This document shows, one piece after another, positions 1-7,504 of a stretch of 15,780 bases of DNA (position 1 is its first letter; the number at the start of each line of letters is the position of its first letter). This DNA comes from Alphaproteobacteria bacterium (lineage in GTDB: Bacteria > Pseudomonadota > Alphaproteobacteria > Micropepsales > Micropepsaceae). Made by a program: the position numbers and the translations under genes. Below the pieces are notes generated by a model. The model did no database searches, was not told the origin of the DNA, and saw only the letters and a list, made by a program, of their open reading frames with translations. The stretch covers positions 1-15,780 of the forward strand of contig JAICVV010000013.1 of NCBI GenBank assembly GCA_025935155.1, read 5' to 3'.

Positions 1-456
1 CGCCTCACCTCCGATCCGGCTATCGATACAGGCGGCAGCTTCTCGCCAGACGGCACGCAGATCGCGTTCGAGTCCGATCGCGGCGGCTCGCAGCAGGTTT
101 ATGTGATGAATGCCGATGGCTCGAATGCACACCGCATCAGCTTCGGCAGCGGAAGGAATGGCACCCCTGTATGGAGTCCGCGCGGGGACCTGATCGCGTT
201 CACGAAAGATGCGAACGGCAGTTTCCGCGTCGGCGTGATGCGGCCCGATGGGTCCGGCGAGCGCATCATTACGGACGGCTGGCACGATGAGGGCCCCACC
301 TGGGCGCCCAACGGCCGCGTGCTGATGTTCACCCGCTCAGAGCGCGGCGGCCGCGCCTCGCAAATCTGGTCGGTGGATGCGACAGGGCGGAACGAGCAGC
401 GGGTAGCCTCGCCCGGCGCGGCATCCGATCCGGCTTGGTCACCATTGATTCAGTAG
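1..456 (+). CDS. tolB: TolB, C-terminal part (5' end outside window)
   Basis: Open from base 1 in frame 1 to a TAG at 454-456, about 151 residues, so only the C-terminal part of the ~430-residue protein is present. TolB is the periplasmic beta-propeller of the Tol-Pal system, which couples the outer membrane to the inner-membrane TolQRA complex during division. The fragment shows successive propeller-blade signatures of the [11 protein letters not shown] and [14 protein letters not shown] kind, followed by IWSVDATG and a final WSP near the C-terminus. The next gene is pal, its usual partner, 131 bp downstream on the same strand, which supports the call. The start, signal peptide and N-terminal domain lie upstream of the window. 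Confidence 0.93.
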   Translation, partial: RLTSDPAIDTGGSFSPDGTQIAFESDRGGSQQVYVMNADGSNAHRISFGSGRNGTPVWSPRGDLIAFTKDANGSFRVGVMRPDGSGERIITDGWHDEGPTWAPNGRVLMFTRSERGGRASQIWSVDATGRNEQRVASPGAASDPAWSPLIQ

Positions 457-587
457 GAGTATGTACTGTGCCAAAATATGGCATCTGGCTTTGATTCGGC
501 CGATGCGGCGTAATCGGGGTGTGCGCGCCTCCCCCAACGCAAGTCCGGCGCACACGCGGGCTGGCAGAAGAAGCGGAGCGATGTGAA

Positions 588-1127
588 ATGATGAAATTCC
601 CCACCACCATCAAGCTGATTGCCGCCGCGGGGCTGATCGCGCTCGCCGGCTGCGCGAGCAAACCCCCGGCCAACACGGCGCCCCCGCCGATGGAAGCGCC
701 GCCACCGATGGACAATGGCGCCGTTACGGGCGGACAGACCAGCAGCATCATTCCGGGCAGCGCCGAAGACCTGCGCGTCAATGTCGGCGACACGGTTCAC
801 TTCGGCTACAACGAATACAATATCGACGAAGAGGATCGCGGCGTGCTGCAGCGGCAGGCGCAGTGGCTGCAGAAATATTCGCAGGTGCGCGTGACCGTAG
901 AAGGCCATTGCGACGAGCGCGGCACCCGCGAATACAACCTCGCGCTGGGCGCCCGCCGCGCCAATGCGGTGAAGGAGTATCTTGTAAGCCTCGGCGTTTC
1001 GGCCGGCCGTGTCGATACGATTTCCTACGGCAAGGAGCGGCCCATCTGCACGCAATCCTCGGAAGATTGCTGGGCGCAGAACCGCCGCGCTGTCACCACC
1101 GTTACCAGCGGCGGCGCATCGTCGTAA
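588..1127 (+). CDS. pal: Pal, peptidoglycan-associated outer-membrane lipoprotein
   Basis: A 179-residue lipoprotein that anchors the outer membrane to peptidoglycan and is pulled to the septum by Tol. The start at 588 (or the adjacent ATG at 591) is chosen over the in-frame ATG at 519 because it puts a short basic stretch and hydrophobic helix directly before a lipobox, LALAGC-like, with Cys22 as the lipidated residue; GGAG lies about 10 bp upstream. A proline- and alanine-rich linker (residues ~25-60) leads into an OmpA-C-like domain (~65-175) with the peptidoglycan-binding stretch VEGHCDERGTREYN and a late NRRA motif. The length is normal for Pal. It sits directly after tolB, as in most tol-pal operons. 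No cpoB/ybgF follows; a hairpin terminator does. Confidence 0.96.
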   Translation: MMKFPTTIKLIAAAGLIALAGCASKPPANTAPPPMEAPPPMDNGAVTGGQTSSIIPGSAEDLRVNVGDTVHFGYNEYNIDEEDRGVLQRQAQWLQKYSQVRVTVEGHCDERGTREYNLALGARRANAVKEYLVSLGVSAGRVDTISYGKERPICTQSSEDCWAQNRRAVTTVTSGGASS

Positions 1128-1150
1128 CGTTACTTACTGCACGAGTGAGA

Positions 1151-1183
1151 AAGGCGCCCCCTCGCGGGCGCCTTGTCTCGTTC
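1151..1183 (+). terminator. Terminator hairpin after pal
   Basis: A perfect 9-bp inverted repeat, AAGGCGCCC (1151-1159) and GGGCGCCTT (1166-1174), has a 6-nt loop and is followed by GTCTCGTTC. The stem begins 24 bp after the pal stop. The tail is only partly T-rich, so it is a GC-strong but tail-weak intrinsic terminator for tolB-pal. Confidence 0.7.
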
Positions 1184-1440
1184 AGCGGACGCATAAACGG
1201 ATGGGATCACACGGTCGCCGGTCAAGGCGGCGGCTGCCGCATCCCACGAACTTTCGTGCAAGGCCAATTCTTTGCTGAACGGCCTTCTGCAACCCGCCAT
1301 TGGGGGCAGGACGAAGATCGAAATCACGATCGCAGCCCTTATCAGTGTTGCCAGGATCATTGGTGCTGTTTCGGTTTATGAATTCTCATACACAACAGAT
1401 ATTGCGGCAGCATCGCCGTGCAAAAGGTTGTGGGGACTGT

Positions 1441-1458
1441 GATGGCGAAAACGCCGTC
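1441..1458 (+). other. Stable hairpin with AAAA tetraloop
   Basis: GATGGCG (1441-1447) pairs with CGCCGTC (1452-1458) around AAAA, giving seven pairs including one G-U wobble on the + strand RNA. No T-run follows, so it is not itself a terminator. It is listed because it sits 45 bp before a terminator-like repeat and could be part of a structured RNA. Confidence 0.35.
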
Positions 1459-1502
1459 AAGCCTGACGCCTCCACGTGGTACTTTCGAGCCGGAATTTTG
1501 CC

Positions 1503-1532
1503 GTTCGGGTTTACACGACCCGAACCAATTTT
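1503..1532 (+). terminator. Terminator-like inverted repeat
   Basis: GTTCGGGT (1503-1510) and ACCCGAAC (1518-1525) are perfect 8-bp arms around TTACACG, followed by CAATTTTCGG. It could end a + strand transcript that starts somewhere in 1184-1500. Confidence 0.45.
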
Positions 1533-1590
1533 CGGCTAAGTGAGCCTACAACGCGAACGTGAGTGGGCGGCCTCCAAACCGGACGCGGCG

Positions 1591-1619
1591 CCAAGGAATC
1601 CAGCTTCTTGGAATTTTTT
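1591..1619 (+). terminator. Intrinsic terminator facing sodB
   Basis: CCAAGGAA (1591-1598) pairs with TTCTTGG (1605-1611) with one bulged G and a 6-nt loop, then AA and six T (1614-1619). This is the classical shape for a + strand transcript. It lies just beyond the sodB stop codon, so it would stop rightward transcription before it runs antisense into sodB. Confidence 0.55.
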
Positions 1620-1639
1620 GCCGGCGAGGCGCGGCCGGT

Positions 1640-2272
1640 TCAGGCGGCGGCGCGAACCGGCTCCGATTCCCGCGCCAGATTCTCCGCCGCGAAGTCCCAG
1701 TTCAGCAGTTTGCCGAGCACTTCCTGCAGGTAGCGCGGCCGCTCGTTCTGATAGTCGAGATAATAGGCGTGCTCCCACACATCGACGGTGAGCAGGCAGT
1801 TGATGCCCTTCGCCATCGGGTCTTCGGCATTCGGCGTTTTCTCAACCGACAGCCTGCCGTTGTTCGAGCATAGCCACGCCCAGCCCGAGCCGAACTGCGT
1901 TTTGCCCGCCTCTGCCAGTTGCCCGATCAGCGCGTCGGTGCTGCCGAAATCCCGCGCGATGCAGTCTTTCAGCTTCCCGCCCGGTTGCACGGCTTTCGGC
2001 GTCAGCGAGCGCCAGTAGAAATCGTGGTTCCACACCTGCCCGGCGTTGTTGAAGATCTGCTTGTCTTTCGCATCTTTGCCACCAGCCGTTGCGCGCGCCA
2101 CCTGCTCGAGCGGCATGTCTGCGTAGCGCGTGCCCTCCACCAGCGTGTTCAGCTTGTCGACGTAAGCCTTGTGATGCTTGTGATAATGGAACTCGATGGT
2201 GCGGGCAGAAATGGTGGGCGCGAGCGCGTCCTCGGCCCACGGCAGCGGTTTCAGCGTGAACGGTCCGGCCAT
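1640..2272 (-). CDS. sodB: Iron superoxide dismutase
   Basis: A 210-residue cytoplasmic superoxide dismutase converting superoxide to oxygen and hydrogen peroxide. The four metal ligands can be read at His29 (in EFHYHKHH), His83 (in QVWNHDFYW), Asp164 and His168 (in TVDVWEHAYYLDY). Gln79, five residues before His83, is the position that holds the Fe-type Gln in SodB; Mn enzymes usually have Gly there and a Gln later. This makes the iron form likely, though cambialistic enzymes exist. The protein has a short lysine-rich insert (residues ~65-72) and a small alanine-rich tail. The ATG at 2272 has AGGAG (2279-2283) at ideal spacing. It is transcribed alone, convergent with tolB-pal. Confidence 0.95.
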   Translation of the reverse strand: MAGPFTLKPLPWAEDALAPTISARTIEFHYHKHHKAYVDKLNTLVEGTRYADMPLEQVARATAGGKDAKDKQIFNNAGQVWNHDFYWRSLTPKAVQPGGKLKDCIARDFGSTDALIGQLAEAGKTQFGSGWAWLCSNNGRLSVEKTPNAEDPMAKGINCLLTVDVWEHAYYLDYQNERPRYLQEVLGKLLNWDFAAENLARESEPVRAAA

Positions 2273-2562
2273 GAAACTCTCCTGGTCTGCGGCATGTGGA
2301 AAGCAGAAACAGCGCGCATCGCCTGTTACGATCTTTCAATCGCTTGCTCCGTGAAGAGCATGGCATTCGATGCGCGCCACAGATTCAAACGATTCTCCGC
2401 ACGGCAGGTTCCCGGCAACACCGCCGGCCTTCTACTTTCTGAAGTGAATTCGGCAGCGCAATGTGAACGCGCCTTTCGATTTCGGATTGCGAGTCGACGG
2501 CCGGTAGAGAGCAGCTATAAGAAGCGGCCATAACCCGCAACAGGTTCAGAGGGTCTTCTTCG

Positions 2563-3705
2563 ATGTTTTCAGCTACGTTCCGCAGTGTCATTCTGGGTTC
2601 GGTTCTTGCGTTTGGCGCGCTTGCGCCCGCGGCTCAGGCGCAAACCTTCGCCATCGTGCACGGTTTCAGCGGCCCGGACGGCGCCTATCCGGTTGCCAAC
2701 GGGCTCGAGCTGAACGCGGGCAAGCTCTACGGCACCACGCCCAATGGCGGCGATACCGATGCCGGCGTGGTGTTCCAGCTGACACTCAAGGGAAAGGAGA
2801 AGGTGCTCTATTCCTTCACCGGCGGCAGCGACGGTGCCAATCCCAATGGCGGCGTGGTGCACGATCCCGCGACCGGCGACATCTACGGCACCGCTGCCGC
2901 GGGAGGCGATTCCGGCAACGGCGTTATCTTCCGGCTGGCGGCGGACGGCAACTACACCGTGCTGCACAGTTTCACCGGCAGCGATGGACAGGCGCCGATC
3001 GGCAGTCTTGTCCGCGATGAACTGGGCAACTTATACGGTGTCGCCTATGGCGGCGGCGCAACAGGTAGCGGCACGGTGTTCGAATTGCCGGCCGATGGAA
3101 GTTTCCGCGTGCTGCACGAATTCAACGGCAGCGACGGTTCCGGTCCATCGGCAACCCTGAACCGCGACAGCGCGGGCAATCTCTACGGCGTCACCCAGTT
3201 CGGCGGCAGCGGCGGTTATGGAATTATTTTCAAGGTCGCGCCGGACGGCACCTTCACCACGCTGCACTCCTTCACCGGTGGCAGCGACGGCGCCAATCCG
3301 CAAGGCGGGCTGACACGCGACGAGAACGGCAATCTCTACGGCACGGCGACCTACGGCGCCAACGGCAAAGGCACGGTGTTCGAACTGAAGGCGAACGGGA
3401 AGTTCAAAGTCCTCTACACCTTTCTGGGTGAGGACGATGGCGAATACCCGATGGGCGACCTGCTCCGGACCGCAACGGGCATGCTCTATGGCACCACCTC
3501 CTATGGCGGCGGCAACCCCGGAAACGGCACGGCGTACCGCCTGACGCCGCGCGGCAGTTTCGTGCTGCTTCACAGCTTCAACGGCGGATTTACCGACGGC
3601 GCCTATCCGCATGCGGGAATTATCGGGGGCGAGCGCCATAAATATTACGGCATCGCCCATTCCGGCGGCGGCGGCGCGGGCGTCGTCTACAGCCTGGGGA
3701 AATAG
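2563..3705 (+). CDS. Secreted TIGR03803-type repeat protein (seven GxLYGT repeats)
   Basis: 380 residues with a Sec signal peptide (basic start, hydrophobic core, probable cleavage AQA|Q at residue 26). The rest is seven tandem units of about 50 residues. The unit pattern is roughly VLHSFTGGSDGANP, then GGLxRDxxGNLYGTT, then GGxxGxGTVFxLxxDG. Units 2 and 5 are nearly identical over SFTGGSDGANP and also close at DNA level, which points to internal duplication. The pattern matches the choice-of-anchor repeat family TIGR03803 (GxxYGT repeats). Seven blade-sized units would suit a seven-bladed beta-propeller, but that is inference. There is no C-terminal anchor, so it is probably periplasmic or secreted. 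AGAGGG (2548-2553) precedes the ATG by 9 bp. Ligand and role are unknown. Confidence 0.85.
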   Translation: MFSATFRSVILGSVLAFGALAPAAQAQTFAIVHGFSGPDGAYPVANGLELNAGKLYGTTPNGGDTDAGVVFQLTLKGKEKVLYSFTGGSDGANPNGGVVHDPATGDIYGTAAAGGDSGNGVIFRLAADGNYTVLHSFTGSDGQAPIGSLVRDELGNLYGVAYGGGATGSGTVFELPADGSFRVLHEFNGSDGSGPSATLNRDSAGNLYGVTQFGGSGGYGIIFKVAPDGTFTTLHSFTGGSDGANPQGGLTRDENGNLYGTATYGANGKGTVFELKANGKFKVLYTFLGEDDGEYPMGDLLRTATGMLYGTTSYGGGNPGNGTAYRLTPRGSFVLLHSFNGGFTDGAYPHAGIIGGERHKYYGIAHSGGGGAGVVYSLGK

Positions 3706-3722
3706 GGAAAGCCTCTCGCGCT

Positions 3723-3757
3723 ACAATTCTGTTCCCCCGCTTGCGGGAGGACAATTC
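3723..3757. repeat. REP-like palindrome flanked by 7-bp direct repeats
   Basis: TTCCCCCG-CTTG-CGGGAGGA (3732-3751) is an imperfect palindrome of the same type as the one at 10743-10764. The 7-mer ACAATTC stands on each side (3723-3729 and 3751-3757), as a target-site duplication would. It lies between two converging genes and may also act as a terminator. Confidence 0.45.
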
Positions 3758-3773
3758 AGCTATCGGCGCCGCT

Positions 3774-5156
3774 CTACTGCAGCAGCGCCTCCCGCTTTAC
3801 CCAGTCGAGGCCGCGATCGAGCGCGCGGGCGAAGCGGTCGAACAGCTCGTCGATCTCTGCTTCCGTGATCACCAGCGGCGGACAGAAGGCGATCCGGTCG
3901 CCCATAGTTGCGCGGGTGATCACGCCTTCCTCCTGCGCAAAGTTGAACACTGTGGGCGCAACGAATTTCGCGGGATCGAAGCTCGCTTTCGTTTGCTTGT
4001 TCGCCACCAGCTCGATGGCGCCGATCAATCCGATGCCACTCACCTCACCCACCAGCGGATGCTCGCCCAAATCCGCAAGCCGCTTCTGGAAATGCGGCGC
4101 CATCTTGCGCACATGCCCCACGATATCGCGCTGCTGATACAGCTCGATCGTCTTCAGCCCCACGGCGGCACACACAGGATGGCCGGTGTAGGTGAAGCCG
4201 TGGCCGAAGGTGCCGATCTTGCCGCTTTCGGCCTCGATTGTCTCGCACAACTCCGGCGACAGCAGCACGGCGGATATCGGCAGGTAGGAGCTCGACAATG
4301 CTTTCGCGAGCGTCATGCTCGCCGGCTGGAATTTGTAGGTCTCGCAGCCGAACCAGTTGCCGGTGCGGCCAAAGCCGGTGATCACCTCGTCGTCGATCAG
4401 CGGAATATCGTATTTCGAGAGCACGCGGCCGATCGCCTGGAAGTAGCCTTTCGGCGGCAGGATGACTCCACCCGCGCCTTGCACCGGCTCTGCGATCATC
4501 GCCGCGATCGTTTCCGGCTCTTCCGCTTCGATCAGCGCCTGCAACTCCGCCGCCATGCGCTGGGTGAACTGTTCTTCGCTCTCGCCCGGTTCGCCTGCGC
4601 GATAGTAGTGCGGGCACGCGGCGAACTTCACGAACTCGAACGGCAAGTCCCAGCTTTTGTGATTGGCGGGTAACCCGGTGAGGCTCGCCGCCACCATGGT
4701 CACGCCGTGATAAGCTTTCATCCGGCTGATGATTTTCTTTTTTTGCGGCCTCCCGCGCGCGTTGTTAACGTACCAGAACAGTTTCACCTGCGTGTCGTTC
4801 GCTTCCGATCCGGAATTGGCGAAGAACACCTTGCCGACGGGAAACGGCGCGATCTCCTTCAGCTTCTCGGCGAGCGCGATGCCGGGCTCATGGCTTTTGC
4901 CGGAAAAGAGATGTGCGAACGAAAGCTTGCGCATCTGTTCAGCCGCCACTTCCGCAAGCTGCGGCTCGCCCCAGCCGAGCGCGGTAGACCACAAGCCGCT
5001 CATCGCCTCGATGTAGTCTTTCCCCTGCTCGTCGTAGACGCGCACGCCAGAGCCGCGCTCGATGATGAGCGGTCCGGTTTCGCGGAACTTCACAAGGTTG
5101 GTGTAAGGATGCAGAACGCTTTCGACATCGCGCATCTGCGCATTGGAAAGTGGCAT
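3774..5156 (-). CDS. Class III PLP-dependent omega-aminotransferase
   Basis: 460 residues, the full length for the fold-type I class III aminotransferases. These move an amino group from an omega-amine (putrescine, GABA, beta-alanine or similar) to pyruvate or a keto acid. Seen in order: HPYTN near the N-terminus, SGLW (Trp56) of the substrate pocket, NSGSEAND (115-121) for the PLP phosphate, KAYHG (147-151) stacking on the ring, DDEVITGFGRTG with Asp256 for the pyridine nitrogen, and TLAKALSSSYLP with Lys285 as the Schiff-base lysine. The HPYTN and YHGVTM stretches resemble the putrescine/GABA-pyruvate branch rather than acetylornithine or glutamate-semialdehyde enzymes. Substrate cannot be fixed from sequence. 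The ATG at 5156 has only a weak GGAA upstream. It follows vapC on the same strand after a 78-bp gap. Confidence 0.9.
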   Translation of the reverse strand: MPLSNAQMRDVESVLHPYTNLVKFRETGPLIIERGSGVRVYDEQGKDYIEAMSGLWSTALGWGEPQLAEVAAEQMRKLSFAHLFSGKSHEPGIALAEKLKEIAPFPVGKVFFANSGSEANDTQVKLFWYVNNARGRPQKKKIISRMKAYHGVTMVAASLTGLPANHKSWDLPFEFVKFAACPHYYRAGEPGESEEQFTQRMAAELQALIEAEEPETIAAMIAEPVQGAGGVILPPKGYFQAIGRVLSKYDIPLIDDEVITGFGRTGNWFGCETYKFQPASMTLAKALSSSYLPISAVLLSPELCETIEAESGKIGTFGHGFTYTGHPVCAAVGLKTIELYQQRDIVGHVRKMAPHFQKRLADLGEHPLVGEVSGIGLIGAIELVANKQTKASFDPAKFVAPTVFNFAQEEGVITRATMGDRIAFCPPLVITEAEIDELFDRFARALDRGLDWVKREALLQ

Positions 5157-5234
5157 GGCGGTTCCAAGGATCGGAAGTCAGATAGGAGGTATCAGATTGG
5201 AGCGTGCCGGAAAACACGAGTGGCCGAAGGGCAT

Positions 5235-5630
5235 CTATGCCGCCGTCCAGTTCTCTACTTTCAGCCCCGGAATGTCCCTGAAATCTGAAAGATTGTCTGT
5301 GACAAGCACTGAACCTGTGGATTGCGCGTGGGCAGCAATCATCCGGTCAAAATCGCGTGCCCGGTCCCAATCACAGGTCGCGATGATGCGGCCGTAGCAA
5401 TCCGCAGCCTGTTCGTCGAAGGGCGCCACAGGGATGCGGTCCGTCAGGAGTTCGAGCCTTGCCTGCCTGGACGCCGCCAACGAATGGTCGCGATGAAGTC
5501 CACGTTTGAGCTCCACCAGGCAAAGGGCGGAAAGCAGCATTGCGCCGTCATGCGCGACCAGCTTGTTCAGAACCAGCGGATGACCTTCGATGGCGTGGAT
5601 GGCGATGTTGGTGTCAAGCAGCCAGGGCAA
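5235..5630 (-). CDS. vapC: VapC toxin, PIN-domain ribonuclease
   Basis: 131 residues, a standard PIN-domain RNase of a type II toxin-antitoxin pair; family members usually cut tRNA or rRNA. The acidic metal site can be read as Asp6 (LLDTN), Glu40 (VELKRG), Asp95 (DFDRMIAAHA) and Asp112 (VTDNLSDF), in the spacing expected of VapC. The start codon is TTG at 5630. It is chosen because it gives the typical VapC opening (Met, two residues, LLDTN), and no ATG lies nearby in frame. It begins only 7 bp after the vapB stop, so translation is probably coupled and kept low by the weak start. It shares the vapB promoter. No truncation is seen, so the toxin looks active. Confidence 0.9.
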   Translation of the reverse strand: MPWLLDTNIAIHAIEGHPLVLNKLVAHDGAMLLSALCLVELKRGLHRDHSLAASRQARLELLTDRIPVAPFDEQAADCYGRIIATCDWDRARDFDRMIAAHAQSTGSVLVTDNLSDFRDIPGLKVENWTAA

Positions 5631-5637
5631 AGCGCGT

Positions 5638-5868
5638 TTAATCCCAGCGAGTCTTTCGCGCGAGCGTACGCCGAACCGGCACGTGCTTCAGCCTCGGCAT
5701 CTGTTTCAGCATTTCGACCGCATGCCCGATGCTGCCACGCGCCGGAAAGATCAGGGTAATATCTCCGCTGCGTGTAACCTCCAGCTCGGCATCATCTTCG
5801 TACGCAATCTCGGCCGGGAGACGGACCGCTTGGCTGTTGCCGGATCTAAAAGCCCTGGTGCGCGCCAT
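5638..5868 (-). CDS. vapB: VapB antitoxin, AbrB/SpoVT-like DNA-binding protein
   Basis: 76 residues. The N-terminal half (MARTRAFRSGNSQAVRLPAE) is the swapped-hairpin AbrB fold of VapB/MazE antitoxins, with the conserved GNSQAVRLP core that binds the operator; the C-terminal tail would wrap the VapC active site. The start at 5868 has GAGGT (5873-5877) at 4 bp. An in-frame ATG 18 bp upstream is rejected because it lies at or before the predicted transcription start, with the -10 hexamer at 5888-5893. It is first in a two-gene operon with vapC. VapB-VapC complexes usually repress their own promoter, and the repeat at 5916-5932 is a likely binding site. Confidence 0.9.
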   Translation of the reverse strand: MARTRAFRSGNSQAVRLPAEIAYEDDAELEVTRSGDITLIFPARGSIGHAVEMLKQMPRLKHVPVRRTLARKTRWD

Positions 5869-5887
5869 GACTACCTCGCAGCCCATA

Positions 5888-5916
5888 AATCTAAGCGGCT
5901 ATGTGGCCGGTGTCAA
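5888..5916 (-). promoter_or_regulatory. vapBC promoter (TTGACA-17-TAGATT)
   Basis: On the minus strand TTGACA (5911-5916) is a perfect -35, followed by a 17-bp spacer and TAGATT (5888-5893, 4/6 matches). Transcription would begin near 5881, leaving a ~13-nt leader that holds the GAGGT of vapB. It is among the best sigma70-type promoters in the window. Confidence 0.7.
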
Positions 5917-5932
5917 TACACGTATATACACG
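5916..5932 (-). promoter_or_regulatory. Putative VapB operator: ATACACG repeated one helical turn apart
   Basis: ATACACG occurs at 5916-5922 and again at 5926-5932 in direct orientation with 10-bp period. The palindrome GTATATAC (5922-5929) lies between and across the copies. It touches the -35 box of the vapBC promoter, where an autorepressor would act. Binding is inferred. Confidence 0.45.
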
Positions 5933-5948
5933 ACCAAGGCGGACCCAT

Positions 5949-7325
5949 TCATGCGGCCTGAGGGACAACGGCATACTGCCGGATTTTCGCAGGTGCCGAT
6001 TCATGCAGCGACAGCGCCGCGGCGAATCCAACGGCAAGCGCAAACAGCCAATACCACGCGGGCGCCAGCGGATTGTGGGTGATGCGGATCAATCCATCGA
6101 TGACGACCTGCGTGGTGCCGCCGAAGATGGAAATTGACAGCGCGTAAATCGTGGCAACAGCGCCGGACCGGATGCGCTTGGGCAGCGCCTCGGTCAACCC
6201 GATGATCACCGGCGGCGTCGCAATCGCGAACAGCGCCGCGCACCAGCCCAACCCGGCATAAAGCGTCAGCGTGGATGGAAAGCGGTTAATGATCCAGAAC
6301 ACTGGCAGCACTGATGCGAGCGTCAGTCCACAGCCCACGAGGATGACCGGCTTGCGCCCGAAACGGTCAGACAGCGCGCCGCTCACCGGCTCGAACAGCA
6401 CCGCCAGTGCGGATGTCACCACGGTGACGCCGAATGCCACGCCGGCCGGCATGCGCAACGTCTGCAGCGAATATGTCGTCATGTAGGTCAGCACATACGA
6501 TCCGATGGTGCCACTGGCGAGCAGCGCCAGCCCGCAGGCGATGACGCGCAAATAGGGCCGCAGAAGCCGGCGCCGGGTCAGCGTTCCGGATGTGGCATCG
6601 GGCGCGAGCGCGGCATCGTCGGCGGCGTGCATCGTTTCCGGCAATTTGTTCCGGATATAGAGGCCAAAGGGAACGATGAGCACGCCGATGAGAAACGTGA
6701 TCCGCCATCCCCATTCCTGCATCTGGCCTGCAGTGAGCAAAGCGCTGAGGCCAACCGCCACCAGCGCCGCGATCAACGAAGATGCATCCTGCGTGGTGTA
6801 TTGCATTGAGCCATAGAGTCCGCGCCGGTGCGCGGGCGCCGCCTCGATCATGTAGGCGGTTGTCGGCCCCACCTCGCCGCCTAGGGCGAAGCCCTGCACC
6901 AGCCGGAACAGGATCGCGAGAATCGGCGCGGCAATGCCGATGGCGGCATAAGTCGGCGTGACCGCAAGGCCCAGCATGCCCACGCCCATCAGCACGAACG
7001 AAATCAGCATGGCCGGCTTGCGGCCGATGCGGTCGCCCAGGCTCCCGAGCACGATGGCGCCGAGCGGCCGCGTGATGAAGCCGACGCCGAAGGTCGCAAG
7101 CGACAGCAGCGTGCTGAGCGAGGCGTCGTGCGACGGAAAGAATGCCTTGCCGATGTAGACGGAGAAGAGCGCGTAACTGAGGAAGTTGTAGAACTCGAGC
7201 CCGTTGCCGATGAAGACTGCGATCACCAGCGACAGTGGAACAGGTTTTACCTGCGGCGCGGCGCTGCCGCCCGTATGCGCCGCAGCGCTGCCGCCATCGT
7301 GCGCTGAACTGTTTTCGCGTTCCAT
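5949..7325 (-). CDS. MFS transporter, metabolite:H+ symporter (MHS) family
   Basis: 458 residues with about 12 hydrophobic segments, an inner-membrane secondary transporter. The MHS/ProP-like hallmark GSLGDRIGRKPAM (residues 94-106) sits in the loop after helix 2, and its echo GALSDRFGRKPVI starts the second half. GNGLEFYNFLSYALF in helix 1 and RLVQGFALGGEVGPTTAYMIE-type residues in helix 4 also fit this family, which carries organic acids, aromatic acids or osmolytes. The N-terminal 25 residues are a soluble Ser/Ala/Gly-rich stretch. The substrate is not readable. The ATG at 7325 lacks a clear Shine-Dalgarno sequence. It is on the same strand as the cupin upstream and vapBC downstream, but the gaps (179 and 80 bp) do not prove an operon. 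Confidence 0.9.
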   Translation of the reverse strand: MERENSSAHDGGSAAAHTGGSAAPQVKPVPLSLVIAVFIGNGLEFYNFLSYALFSVYIGKAFFPSHDASLSTLLSLATFGVGFITRPLGAIVLGSLGDRIGRKPAMLISFVLMGVGMLGLAVTPTYAAIGIAAPILAILFRLVQGFALGGEVGPTTAYMIEAAPAHRRGLYGSMQYTTQDASSLIAALVAVGLSALLTAGQMQEWGWRITFLIGVLIVPFGLYIRNKLPETMHAADDAALAPDATSGTLTRRRLLRPYLRVIACGLALLASGTIGSYVLTYMTTYSLQTLRMPAGVAFGVTVVTSALAVLFEPVSGALSDRFGRKPVILVGCGLTLASVLPVFWIINRFPSTLTLYAGLGWCAALFAIATPPVIIGLTEALPKRIRSGAVATIYALSISIFGGTTQVVIDGLIRITHNPLAPAWYWLFALAVGFAAALSLHESAPAKIRQYAVVPQAA

Positions 7326-7504
7326 TGAGCCGGCCCCGTTCCGCCTCGAACAGCAAAACCTACGCGCAACCGGTCCCGCGAAGCAATGAATTCGGGGGCA
7401 ACCCGCTCAAGATTCTCCGGTGCTGAAACACCCGTCATCAGCCGGTCGCGCGCAACAGCGCGATCAGGGCAATTCAGTTTGGCATTCCGGAATTTGGCGC
7501 GACC

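Larger units (their letters stand above)
1184..1639. other. Gene-free stretch between pal and sodB
   Basis: No convincing protein gene lies here. The short frames present have no ribosome site and read through obvious hairpins. It does hold three strong secondary-structure elements: a 7-bp stem with AAAA loop (1441-1458), an 8-bp perfect inverted repeat followed by AATTTT (1503-1532), and a bulged stem followed by six T (1591-1619). The last two are oriented as terminators for + strand transcripts, although no + strand gene precedes them after the pal terminator. That leaves room for a small RNA or for layered insulation of the convergent sodB. Confidence 0.5.

Noticed and set aside
1130..1360. 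Minus-strand frame of 76 residues with a hydrophobic, lipobox-like start
   Set aside because: No ribosome site, and it runs back through the pal terminator hairpin; the C-terminal half looks like random GC-rich translation.
5143..5397. AGGAGGT at 5184 on the + strand followed by a possible TTG start
   Set aside because: The resulting frame is antisense to vapC and has no family features; the match to a ribosome site looks accidental.
5869..5886. Earlier ATG for vapB at 5886
   Set aside because: It lies at or upstream of the predicted transcription start; the ATG at 5868 has GAGGT at proper spacing and begins the conserved antitoxin domain.
7446..7463. TCGCGC/GCGCGA stem downstream of the cupin gene
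   Set aside because: Only six pairs of alternating CG with no T-run on the minus strand; too weak to call a terminator.
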